Below are positions 6,382 to 14,064 of a stretch of 33,103 nt of DNA, piece by piece. The position numbers and the translations under genes are program-made. A model generated the notes under the pieces. It worked only from the letters and a program-made list of their open reading frames with translations. It was not told where the DNA came from and did not search any database. Within the stretch, counting starts at the first letter, position 1. Every line of letters begins with the position of its first letter. The DNA is from an uncultured beta proteobacterium (GTDB lineage: Bacteria; Pseudomonadota; Gammaproteobacteria; Burkholderiales; Burkholderiaceae_C), in assembly GCA_903894475.1 (NCBI GenBank), contig CAITQH010000021.1:1-33103 (forward strand), read 5' to 3'.

Positions 6382-8358
6382 TTACCTGGTGACAATGGCA
6401 AAGGTGCCGGTGGCCTTGTCAATCAGGCTGAAGAAACGGATCAGGTCGATCTTGCTGCCGCCGATCTTGAGATCGTCGCTCAGCAGGGTGTCTTTCACAC
6501 CCGCAGTACCCGCCATCATCTTGACAAAGATCGGCTTGGTCAGCGTCAGAGTCGCATTGGCGTTGTCTGCCGGGTTAGCCTTCTTGAAGTGCAAAACCGA
6601 ATTTTCAATCCACAGCACAAAGGACTCCTGACTGTCCGAGAACACCAGATTGATTTTGAGGTCCTTGCCCTCAGCCGCCGGACCATCCAGACCGGCAGCC
6701 ATGGCTTCCAGAAAGCGCTCGATCGGGGTTTGCGACAGCATGTCTACAAAGTAACTGCGATCAACCCCCTTCTTTGGCGCTCCGCTGCGCAGTTCAAGCG
6801 CTGCCGTCAGATAGCTGTTGCGCCAGGTTGATGCCTCGGACATATAGCCCATCTGGTCGTACGTCTTGGCCAGCAGTTCCTTGGCGCCTTGGTGCGCAGG
6901 ATCGCCAAAGACGACTTGGTCGAGCAGTTCTGCCGCCCAGCGATAGTCACCTTTGTCAAACGCGCTCTGGGCCGCAGCAACCGTCTTGTCGACGCCTCCC
7001 ATGAGTTCCAGATAGCGCTTGGCAGACTCCTGTGCCGGCAGCGGGTTGAGATGGGCTGGGTTGCCATCGTAGGCGCCCAGGTAGAACTGGTAGACCGCCT
7101 TCACGTTGTGGCGCAGGTCGCCGTAGTAACCGCGGGCGCCGAAATGTTCCGACAGTGACTTTGGCAGTTTGACCGTCTCTGCGATGTCGCGTGGGGTGTA
7201 GCCTGCGTTCATCAAGCGAACCGACTGATCGTGCGTGTACTTGTAGACGTCGCGGTGCTTGGTGATGAATTCGGCAATGCGCGCGTTGCCCCAGATGGGC
7301 CAATTGTGTTGACCCACATAGATTTCAGAATCACCCAACTGATCGAGCGCCTGCTGCATGTACTGTGACCAGCGCAAGGCATCACGCACCTTGGCGCCAC
7401 GCACCGGCAGCAGGTTGTGCATGGTCTGTGTCAGGTTCTCCGCGCCGCCGTAGAGTTTTTTGTCCGGGATCGAGAACGTCATTTCGGCCGGTGCCTCGGC
7501 ACCTGGAACATTGTGAAATACAAAGCGCACACCGTCGAGCAGCAGTTCTTCGGTGGGTTTACTGATGATCTTGTTGGGCGCCAGGATGCCGAAGCTGCCG
7601 TAAGCCGTCTCGCGGCCGATCCCGACATCAACAAAGCCCTTGGCTGTGCGTTCCAGGTTGCGTCCGGTCTGGTAGACCGATCGCCGACCCATCGCCGTGC
7701 CGACCATGATGTTTTCGCTGGTGGCCTCTTCCATGAAGCCTTCAGAAGCAACGACAGGAATCTTGCGCGCCGCAACCTCTGCGGCTGTCACAACACCCAG
7801 GGCGCCGCCAAAGTGGTCGATATGGCTGTGCGTGAAAATGATGACCGATACCGGCTTTTCACCCAGATGCTTGGCGACGAAGGCCAACGCTGCTGTGGCG
7901 CTTTCGCGCGCAGTCAGGGTGTCGATAACAATCCAGCCGCTCTTGCCCTCGACCAGGGTCATGTTGGCCATGTCAAAGCCACGCACCTGGTAGACACCGT
8001 CCGTTACCTTGAACAGGCCCACCTGCGAGTCAAGCTTGGCATGGCGCCACAGACTCGGGTTGACCGTTGCCGGCGCTGGCCCGTCGATGAACTTGAAGGC
8101 ATCGAAGTCAATCAGGGTCTGGCCAGTGGAGTCGACGATCTTGCCCTCGGGCTTGGCGACCAGCCCTCGTTTGGCATCTTCGAAGTCCTGTTGCTCATCG
8201 AGTCTGAGGTCTTTGGCAAACTGGGCGTTGACCTTCAGCGTTTCGGGCATCGCGTCTCCCGCTGCGCCACCTACGCCGGCAGTCTTGCTGCAGCCGCCTG
8301 CCAGGATAAGCAGCGCCGCCAGGCACAGTGTCTGGGATACATGAATCAGTTTGTTCAT
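6382..8358 (-). CDS. Alkyl-sulfatase-like metallo-beta-lactamase-fold lipoprotein
   Basis: The 658-residue protein has the order of SdsA1/BDS1-type alkyl sulfatases. A metallo-beta-lactamase domain carries THSHIDH at residues 176-182 and the conserved GGAENLTQTMHNLLPVRGAK. It is followed by an alkyl-sulfatase dimerisation region (HNWPIWG onward) and an SCP2-like C-terminal domain (last about 120 residues). The family hydrolyses primary alkyl sulfates to an alcohol plus sulfate using two zinc ions. The N-terminus is a lipoprotein signal (LCLAALLILAGGC, Cys23), so it should be anchored in the cell envelope facing the periplasm or outside. The start has a good ribosome site (AAGGAG). It lies 42 bp downstream of a GMC alcohol dehydrogenase in the same direction, which could oxidise the released alcohol. 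The exact substrate cannot be read from the sequence. Confidence 0.88.
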   Translation of the reverse strand: MNKLIHVSQTLCLAALLILAGGCSKTAGVGGAAGDAMPETLKVNAQFAKDLRLDEQQDFEDAKRGLVAKPEGKIVDSTGQTLIDFDAFKFIDGPAPATVNPSLWRHAKLDSQVGLFKVTDGVYQVRGFDMANMTLVEGKSGWIVIDTLTARESATAALAFVAKHLGEKPVSVIIFTHSHIDHFGGALGVVTAAEVAARKIPVVASEGFMEEATSENIMVGTAMGRRSVYQTGRNLERTAKGFVDVGIGRETAYGSFGILAPNKIISKPTEELLLDGVRFVFHNVPGAEAPAEMTFSIPDKKLYGGAENLTQTMHNLLPVRGAKVRDALRWSQYMQQALDQLGDSEIYVGQHNWPIWGNARIAEFITKHRDVYKYTHDQSVRLMNAGYTPRDIAETVKLPKSLSEHFGARGYYGDLRHNVKAVYQFYLGAYDGNPAHLNPLPAQESAKRYLELMGGVDKTVAAAQSAFDKGDYRWAAELLDQVVFGDPAHQGAKELLAKTYDQMGYMSEASTWRNSYLTAALELRSGAPKKGVDRSYFVDMLSQTPIERFLEAMAAGLDGPAAEGKDLKINLVFSDSQESFVLWIENSVLHFKKANPADNANATLTLTKPIFVKMMAGTAGVKDTLLSDDLKIGGSKIDLIRFFSLIDKATGTFAIVTR

Positions 8359-8400
8359 ATGAAGTGCTCCTTGTCTTCCGGTTTTTTTGTTGGACGGTTA

Positions 8401-10005
8401 TCACTGGCCTGCACGAATCAACTCGGCCGCTTTTTCCGCAATCATGATGGTCGGTGCGTTGGTGTTGCCGCCGATCAGGGTTGGCATGATGGAGGCGTCG
8501 ACCACGCGCAGGCCTGCTATGCCCTTGACACGCAACTGCGCATCAACTACCGCCAGTGGATCGCTGTCCGGTCCCATCTTGCAGGTGCCAACCGGGTGGT
8601 ACTGGGTGTCGGCTCGATTGCGAATATCGCGCGCCATGCCCTCGGGGTCATCAAGCGCAGCCGGGTAGAGCATCTTGCCGCGGATCGAATCAAAGGGCCT
8701 GGATTCAATGATGCGCTGTTGCATCTGCCCGCCTTTGACGAGCAGATGAAGATCGCGCTCATCGGCGAGGAACTTCGGATCAATGCTGGGCGCAACGCGG
8801 GGGTCTGGACTGTTCAGCGTCACGACACCACGGCTGTAGGGACGTAGCACGTCGACGTGGCAGGATATGCCGTGGCCCAGGTGCATGGTGCGTGCGTGGT
8901 TGTCAACGATGGCGATCACAAACACCAGTTGCAGATCGGGTATGGCCACCTCAGGTGAGGATCGCATGAAGGCGCCGGCAGTCGCGATCGAACTGGTGAT
9001 TAGGCCGGAACGCTTGCCGCGCCATTGCAACATGGCATTGGCCAGCTTGGCAGACCCGCGCAAGGACACGCCAATGGTGTCGGTATGGCTGGGTACACGC
9101 CAGGTTTGAACGTAGTCGATGTGATCCTGCAAATTCTTGCCTACACCCCACAGGTCTTTCACGACCGGGATGCCAAACTTTTGCAACTCATGGGTGGCAC
9201 CAATACCGGACAGCATCAACAACTGAGGTGAACCGAACGCACCGGCGGCCAAAAGTACTTCACGACGCGCACGTACCTGCTCGAGATGGTTGCCCTGGTA
9301 GTAAGCCACGCCGCGGGCGCACTTGCCTTCGATCATCACTTTCGCCGCTGTTGCCTGGGTGACGACCGTGAGGTTGGGACGTGAAAGATTGGGTGTTAGA
9401 AAGCCCTTGGCTGCGCTGCATCGTTCGCCGTTTTTCTGCGTGACCTGGTACAGGAAGGCGCCATCCTGCTCGGCGCCGTTGTAGTCCGGATTGAGTGCAA
9501 GTCCATTCAGCTGTGCTGCGTCCAGAAAGAGCTTGTTGACCGGGCTGGCGTGGTTCTGGTAGGTGACGTTGAGCGGTCCGCCCTGACCATGAAAGCCATC
9601 GACAAACTGTTCGTTGTTTTCGCTGCGCTTGAACAGCGGCAACACGTCGTCATAACGCCATCCGGGGTTGCCCAAGGCGGCCCAGTGGTCATAGTCCCAC
9701 GGGTTCCCACGCACATACAGCATGGCATTGATGGAACTCGAGCCGCCCAGCGTCTTGCCGCGTGGCTGGTAGCCGCGACGACCATTCAGACCCGGCTGCG
9801 GCACCGTCTCAAAAGCGTAGTTGTTGATCCTGGTGGGGACCATCGCCACGACGCCGACTGGGGCGTGAATCAGCACGCTCTTGTCGGGTCCTCCGGACTC
9901 CAGCAAGCAGACCGTGACACCAGGATCCTCACTCAAGCGCCCTGCCAGCACACACCCGGCTGAGCCAGCGCCGACCACCACGTAGTCAAACTCCATACTT
10001 GACAT
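8401..10005 (-). CDS. GMC-family FAD alcohol/choline dehydrogenase
   Basis: The 534-residue length fits the GMC oxidoreductases. The FAD-binding start is [20 protein letters not shown] (GxGxxG at residues 12-17). The second GMC signature is around [19 protein letters not shown]. The C-terminal catalytic region has [10 protein letters not shown] with the active-site histidine and [19 protein letters not shown]. The nearest described members are choline dehydrogenase BetA and the alcohol dehydrogenase AlkJ. With no betaine gene nearby and an alkyl-sulfatase gene directly downstream, an AlkJ-like role on aliphatic alcohols is the better inference. The start is supported by GGAG seven bases upstream. 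No signal peptide is visible, so it acts in the cytoplasm or at the inner face of the membrane. Confidence 0.92.
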   Translation of the reverse strand: MSSMEFDYVVVGAGSAGCVLAGRLSEDPGVTVCLLESGGPDKSVLIHAPVGVVAMVPTRINNYAFETVPQPGLNGRRGYQPRGKTLGGSSSINAMLYVRGNPWDYDHWAALGNPGWRYDDVLPLFKRSENNEQFVDGFHGQGGPLNVTYQNHASPVNKLFLDAAQLNGLALNPDYNGAEQDGAFLYQVTQKNGERCSAAKGFLTPNLSRPNLTVVTQATAAKVMIEGKCARGVAYYQGNHLEQVRARREVLLAAGAFGSPQLLMLSGIGATHELQKFGIPVVKDLWGVGKNLQDHIDYVQTWRVPSHTDTIGVSLRGSAKLANAMLQWRGKRSGLITSSIATAGAFMRSSPEVAIPDLQLVFVIAIVDNHARTMHLGHGISCHVDVLRPYSRGVVTLNSPDPRVAPSIDPKFLADERDLHLLVKGGQMQQRIIESRPFDSIRGKMLYPAALDDPEGMARDIRNRADTQYHPVGTCKMGPDSDPLAVVDAQLRVKGIAGLRVVDASIMPTLIGGNTNAPTIMIAEKAAELIRAGQ

Positions 10006-10084
10006 CTTTTGTCTCCATATCTATGCAGCTCTTGCATCACAAGCTGTCGTGAAAAAAGTCAAGCGTAGCGAGCGGGCGTTTAAG

Positions 10085-10108
10085 AGCAATTGCCCCAAAG
10101 GGCAACAA
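10085..10108. repeat. Short dispersed palindrome (second copy)
   Basis: GCAATTGCCCCAAAGGGCAA forms a hairpin of TTGCCC/GGGCAA with a CAAA loop. It shares the core CAATTRCCCCAAAGGGCAA with 1681-1706, and one arm with 262-278. All three lie between genes, here 80 bp upstream of the GMC dehydrogenase start. Confidence 0.55.
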
Positions 10109-10423
10109 ATGGAGCATGACTGCGGATAGCAAAACCATCACGACTGCGACTTGACTGCCGTTTCGCTGGGTTTTCTGTTATGTGCTTTCCCGCGTTTATA
10201 GGTAGCTTTGCTTCTCCCGAGGCCGAGTGACAGGTGTTGAGATCACAGTTCGCTGAAAGACCGCTTTGGAGTGCAATCTTGGCCGTCTCTTGTGGTCGGC
10301 AAAAGCCAGCGGGCACCTTGAAGTGCCCACCCGAAACATGACATTCGGGGATTGACAGATCAGGTTGCCGCAACCCTGCCGGTCGTGAGTGCGAACAAGG
10401 TGTCCTTACGCCACAGTGGCTGA

Positions 10424-10451
10424 GAGGATGCTAGCAGCGATCTGCATCCTC
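10424..10451. other. 8-bp stem-loop of unknown role
   Basis: GAGGATGC and GCATCCTC pair perfectly around a 12-base loop. No T-run follows on either strand, so it is not a classical intrinsic terminator. It lies about 150 bp beyond the 3' end of the TctC gene and could stabilise or end that transcript. Confidence 0.35.
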
Positions 10452-10601
10452 AATTTCGGCTCTGCGCCTTCGGTTGAAAAGCCCCAAGCGCAATCCGCGT
10501 CGTTTGAGGTGGGCAGGTCAACACATGATGTCGAAAACGCAAGCCCATCACTGCGTCCGAGCAAGGCCGCAGAAGCCAAACGGCTGCTCAGGCTGTTTCA
10601 C

Positions 10602-11576
10602 TCAATCCACCTTCGCGCCAGAAGCCTCTACAGCCGCACGCCAGCTCTCCGTGTCTCGGCGCACAAAATCAGAGAACTCTTGAGGAGTACCTCCGACAAC
10701 TTCAAGGCCTTGGCCAGCCAGGTTGCTGCGTAGTGCCGGGTCTGCCAGCGCCTTGCCAATTTCAGAGTTCAGCCGAGCAATCGTTGTCGCTGGCGTGCCT
10801 GCCGGCACCATGATGCCCTGCCATCCCACCGCTGCATAATCCTTCAGACCAGCCTCTGCCATGGTAGGCACGTCGGGCATCACAGGTGATCGTGTAGCGC
10901 CAGTGATCGCCAACGCTCGGACCTTGCCAGCCTTGACGTACGGCACCGCCGTGACCAAGTCGTTTGAGAGAACTTGAACATCCTTTCCAAGAAGTGCGCT
11001 GAGTGCCGGTGCCGCGCCCTTGTATGGAATATGCGTCATTGAAATGCCAGCTCGCAACTTGAACAACTCAACTGCCAGATGCGGGAAGGTTCCGTTGCCC
11101 GCCGATGAGTAATTGAGCGCGCCCGGCTGCCTTTTCGCCAGCGCAATCAGTTCAGCCAAATTCGCCACCTTGACGTCTTCTGCCACCAGAAGCAGGTTCG
11201 GCACCTTTACCATCAAAATGACCGGGGCGAAGGCGGCAGCAGTATCGTAGGGGAGCGTTTTGTAGAGACTTGGGTTGATGGCGATATTGGTGTTGGCAAA
11301 CAACAGCGTGTGCCCGTCTGCAGGTGCCTTTGCGACCGTGTCGGCACCAAGAATTCCGCCGGCCCCGGCTTTGTTGTCGATAACCACTGGCTGACCCAGG
11401 GCAGAGGACAAGCGAGTGCCAATCGTGCGCGCCAGGACATCGGCTGAGCCGCCGGGTGGGAAAGGCACAACGATGCGTATCGGTTTGAAAGGAAAGTCCT
11501 GGGCCGTCGCCGTAACGCAGGCCAATGCCATGCAGGCACCGATCAAATACTCGATCAAACGCACGACAAACTTCAT
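10602..11576 (-). CDS. TctC/Bug-family periplasmic solute-binding protein
   Basis: From the ATG at 11576 the protein is 324 residues, the usual Bug length. A signal peptide (LIGACMALACVTATAQ) is followed by the family signature IRIVVPFPPGGSADVLAR. IDNKAGAGGILGADTVAKAP, IPYKGAAPALSALLG and the ending of the TctC fold follow. The family binds small carboxylates, either for TctAB transporters or as extracellular sensors. No tctA or tctB gene is present in the window, so this is an orphan. The longer ORF-track start (11834) is rejected because GGAG precedes 11576 by eight bases and its ATG overlaps the upstream hydrolase stop (ATGA). The tight coupling suggests it binds the substrate or product of that hydrolase; the ligand is unknown. 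Confidence 0.92.
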   Translation of the reverse strand: MKFVVRLIEYLIGACMALACVTATAQDFPFKPIRIVVPFPPGGSADVLARTIGTRLSSALGQPVVIDNKAGAGGILGADTVAKAPADGHTLLFANTNIAINPSLYKTLPYDTAAAFAPVILMVKVPNLLLVAEDVKVANLAELIALAKRQPGALNYSSAGNGTFPHLAVELFKLRAGISMTHIPYKGAAPALSALLGKDVQVLSNDLVTAVPYVKAGKVRALAITGATRSPVMPDVPTMAEAGLKDYAAVGWQGIMVPAGTPATTIARLNSEIGKALADPALRSNLAGQGLEVVGGTPQEFSDFVRRDTESWRAAVEASGAKVD

Positions 11577-13264
11577 GATTGTTCTCCTGCTTGCGGAATA
11601 ACTGGCAACAATAAATAGGACTCGAAGGCGCCGCCAAAATGCAGGGTATGACGGGTCAGAACTGGGTTGCAGGTATGCACCCAGATCGGATCTTCTGCTG
11701 TCGAGTCTTGCCCCCGGATGTCCAGGGCAAGACAATGCCCCTTGCGGAACAAATTTGACACTTCCCGAATCTCCATTGCATAAGCGTAGCTTTGACCCAT
11801 CGTCAATTGCTCCTTGCCGCTGTGTCTTTGCCAAGGTCGAAAAGGTGTCGATTTTTCGGCATCAAGTTCCCGCTGCGAAGCCCGCAGCCATCCCTTGGTC
11901 AGAGTACGTGAAGTGCCATCGGGTGCCAGGTCGCGCAGGGTGACAATCCAGGTTGCGTCGGGCTGGTCCAATGTTGCATGAAAATTCAGCATCACCGGAC
12001 CAGTCACCTCGACGTCGGCGGTGAAGGGCTCGGTCAGAAACGTCACAGCAGGCGGCAGTTGGCCGGGCGGCAGGTCGGGGTTGTTCAGGAGCTCGACGGC
12101 GTCGGAATGATCCTGCTGCTTGCGGGAAAGTGAACCGTGTGAGCCCAGGTAGAACCTGGTCCACGCAGTGCGCGCCAGCGGCCACTCGTTCTCGAAACGA
12201 TACTCGCCACTGCCCTTGATCAATAACTGGATCGGCGGCTCATCCATGAAGCCTGTATCGTTCCCCTTGAGCCAATGGTCATACCAGCGCAGAATCAAAT
12301 CATGATGGTCGGTCCAGGGGCGCAGTGGGCCAAGACGCGACTCCGTCTCCATCACCAGCAATTTCTTGGGGGCGGTGATACCTTCGTAGGCTTGAAATGC
12401 ACCAGCCAGATGCACAGCCCAACTGGTCCAGCGCGTGACCAGGAAAGTAGGGATGCGGATCCTGTCAAACATCCGATATGGCGAACGTTCCCAATAGAAC
12501 GGGCCATCAAACGGCTCCAGCATCCAGCCGAAAAGTAGAGGGTTCTTGTTCGGATATTTGAGTTGAATATGCAGATAAGGAGAATTCTGCACCTCTGGTG
12601 TCTGCATCAACGCCGAGACACGACGATCAATCTCATGCTGGGGCAAGTAGTCGTAACTCAATGGGCGCATGCCGTCCACACTCACATGACCCCACCACTG
12701 GTGCCAGAACCCCTCATTGAGCAGTCCGCCGTGGTAAACGCTTTGCCGATAGCGATCGGTCAGCGCCTCGTAGGGAACGATCGCTTTAAGATGAGGTGGC
12801 TGCTGCGCCGCCACCATGTATTGCATCACTGCGAAATAAGACATGCCCAGCATGCCGCAGTTGCCGTCGCACCAAGCCTGCTCGGCCATCCACTCAATGA
12901 TGTCGTAACCGTCTTCCTGCTCCTTGGGTCCCTGGTAACAGTACTCACCCTCCGAATCGCCCGAGCCACGTGCATCGGCGATGACGTGAACGTAGCCGCG
13001 GCTGACAAAGTATTCCGAATCGCCTGCTTCGAGTCCGCCATTGCCTGCCAATGGACTGAGTGGCGATCGTTTGTCGGAAATGCGTTGCAGATCCTTGCCA
13101 TAGTGAGAGTAAGACAAGAGGGCCGGATAGCGGCCAGGCTCGTCAGGAAGATAGACGTCGCAGGCCACACGGGTGCCGTCACGGGTCCGAATCATGACGC
13201 CCCGCTGCACAGACATACCGTAGGCCGGTTGGGATACTTTGCTGTGCCAGTCCTGTGCAGTCAT
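11573..13264 (-). CDS. CocE/NonD-type serine hydrolase (S15-like)
   Basis: The 563-residue protein has the two-part build of CocE/NonD hydrolases: an alpha/beta-hydrolase domain and a C-terminal jelly-roll domain. The nucleophile elbow is GMSYFA (Ser142). The acid motif region is ADARGSGDSEGEY, and a conserved histidine lies in the TDHHDLILRWYDHWLKG stretch. C-terminal PPAVTFLTEPFTADVEVTGP is typical of the beta-domain. Members cleave esters (cocaine esterase), amides or acyl-amino acids. The start at 13264 has GGAAG five bases upstream; the ORF-track start at 13291 is a GTG with no ribosome site. No signal peptide, so cytoplasmic. It is translationally coupled to the TctC gene and divergent from a MarR gene with a shared operator candidate. 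Confidence 0.88.
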   Translation of the reverse strand: MTAQDWHSKVSQPAYGMSVQRGVMIRTRDGTRVACDVYLPDEPGRYPALLSYSHYGKDLQRISDKRSPLSPLAGNGGLEAGDSEYFVSRGYVHVIADARGSGDSEGEYCYQGPKEQEDGYDIIEWMAEQAWCDGNCGMLGMSYFAVMQYMVAAQQPPHLKAIVPYEALTDRYRQSVYHGGLLNEGFWHQWWGHVSVDGMRPLSYDYLPQHEIDRRVSALMQTPEVQNSPYLHIQLKYPNKNPLLFGWMLEPFDGPFYWERSPYRMFDRIRIPTFLVTRWTSWAVHLAGAFQAYEGITAPKKLLVMETESRLGPLRPWTDHHDLILRWYDHWLKGNDTGFMDEPPIQLLIKGSGEYRFENEWPLARTAWTRFYLGSHGSLSRKQQDHSDAVELLNNPDLPPGQLPPAVTFLTEPFTADVEVTGPVMLNFHATLDQPDATWIVTLRDLAPDGTSRTLTKGWLRASQRELDAEKSTPFRPWQRHSGKEQLTMGQSYAYAMEIREVSNLFRKGHCLALDIRGQDSTAEDPIWVHTCNPVLTRHTLHFGGAFESYLLLPVIPQAGEQS

Positions 13265-13319
13265 ATTTGCTTCCATCAAGAGGTTTACCACGCCGAATTC
13301 GGCTGGAACGCTTCAGTTT

Positions 13320-13349
13320 AGGATAGAGTTCGATGGTTGTAATAATCAA
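13320..13349 (-). promoter_or_regulatory. Candidate promoter of the hydrolase-tctC operon
   Basis: On the minus strand TTGATT (13349-13344) and TATCCT (13325-13320) are separated by 18 bases. The -35 lies inside the palindrome at 13332-13354, so a bound MarR protein would block polymerase. Each hexamer matches consensus only moderately. Confidence 0.35.
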
Positions 13350-13354
13350 CTATC
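13332..13354. promoter_or_regulatory. Candidate MarR operator, site A
   Basis: Inverted repeat GATGGTTG-N7-CAACTATC, arms 8 bases with one mismatch, in the divergent gap between the CocE-like hydrolase and the MarR gene. The same architecture and nearly the same arms recur at 13972-13994. MarR proteins usually bind such palindromes near their own gene. Confidence 0.65.
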
Positions 13355-13384
13355 ACAGGTAGAAACCCGCAGTCTGCCAAGCAA

Positions 13385-13903
13385 ATGTCGCTCCAAGCGC
13401 CGAAACGGCTGGATGAATTATTGAATTACCGGCTTGCACGTTTGCTGGCCAAGAGCAGCGCACCTGGAATCAGGCTGTTCGAAGGGAGATATGGTGTTTC
13501 AAGGCGTGAATGGCGATTGGTGGGTCTTGTTGCAGTTTATGGCGCGATGTCTCCGTCAGATCTGGCAACCCTGGCTCACCTGGATCGCCCATGCGTTTCC
13601 CGGGCCATTACGGAGTTGGTTGAAAAGGGATTGCTGGTGCGTGCTGGCGTTCCAAACGACGGACGTCGAGCCCAGGTCGACATTACCCGCAAAGGCAAGA
13701 AGCTGTACGAAGTGGTGTTGCCGCAGGTAGTGAGCATCAACAATGCCGTGTTGGGGGTCCTTAACTCTGATCAGCTGACCGAACTCGACAAGATTCTTGA
13801 CTTGCTTACCCAATCCGCCGAAGAGGTAGTGCGCTCGTCTCCCGTGATTGGAGAGGGTTCACGTCACATTGGCGGTCTGCGTTCGATGCCGGACTTGAAC
13901 TGA
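13385..13903 (+). CDS. MarR-family transcriptional regulator
   Basis: The 172-residue protein is a typical MarR winged-helix dimer. N-terminal and C-terminal helices (RLDELLNYRLARLLAKSS; LNSDQLTELDKILDLLTQSA) flank a DNA-binding core: MSPSDLATLAHLDRPCVSRAITELVEKGLL, then the wing NDGRRAQVDITRKGKK. MarR proteins usually repress neighbouring genes until a phenolic or other small ligand binds. It is divergent from the hydrolase-tctC operon and upstream of the DUF6351-like lipoprotein gene. Matching palindromes in both control regions support it as the local regulator. It carries an extra 25-residue C-terminal tail. A GTG/TTG start upstream is not needed, as the family N-terminus is complete. Confidence 0.9.
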   Translation: MSLQAPKRLDELLNYRLARLLAKSSAPGIRLFEGRYGVSRREWRLVGLVAVYGAMSPSDLATLAHLDRPCVSRAITELVEKGLLVRAGVPNDGRRAQVDITRKGKKLYEVVLPQVVSINNAVLGVLNSDQLTELDKILDLLTQSAEEVVRSSPVIGEGSRHIGGLRSMPDLN

Positions 13904-13971
13904 AATGGTCTTGACAGATCTTGACGCCCGTGAAGGAGCCTTTGTTCCACAGACAGCGGGTTTGTACGTAG

Positions 13972-13994
13972 GATAGTTGTTTTGTACAACGATC
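13972..13994. promoter_or_regulatory. Candidate MarR operator, site B
   Basis: Inverted repeat GATAGTTG-N7-CAACGATC, arms 8 bases with one mismatch, 71 bp upstream of the lipoprotein start. Spacing and arms match site A at 13332-13354, giving consensus GATRGTTG-N7-CAACNATC. Confidence 0.65.
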
Positions 13995-14011
13995 GCATTC
14001 CGTCCTAGACT
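13982..14011 (+). promoter_or_regulatory. Candidate promoter of the DUF6351-like lipoprotein gene
   Basis: TTGTAC (13982-13987) and TAGACT (14006-14011) are 18 bases apart. The -35 is inside the operator candidate at 13972-13994, consistent with repression by the MarR protein. Hexamers are moderate matches. Confidence 0.4.
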
Positions 14012-14064
14012 GAAGCGTCCGCATCGAATTTGATGTGGATGACTATTATTACAAAGGAGACATA

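Larger units (their letters stand above)
10006..10601. other. Long gene-free interval with several hairpins
   Basis: About 600 bp without a credible gene; the plus ORF at 10389 overlaps the TctC gene antisense and has no family resemblance. On the minus strand TTGACT lies about 65 bp upstream of the GMC start and could be a -35 element, but the -10 is poor. Visible structures are a palindrome at 10085-10108 shared with 1681, a GGGCAC/GTGCCC hairpin at 10311-10328, and an 8-bp perfect stem at 10424-10451. The interval might contain decayed sequence, but no parent gene could be named. Confidence 0.5.

Noticed and set aside
7417-8847. 476-residue plus-strand ORF antisense to the sulfatase and GMC genes
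   Set aside because: It is a shadow of two well-supported minus-strand genes that have complete family motifs.
10415-10451. Possible TPP riboswitch because of GGCTGAGAG at 10418-10426
   Set aside because: The conserved second half of the THI box is absent, no thiamine gene is nearby and the following stem is not of the TPP type.
10389-10733. Plus-strand ORF of 114 residues
   Set aside because: Its 3' third is antisense to the TctC gene, the protein has no domain resemblance and there is no ribosome site.
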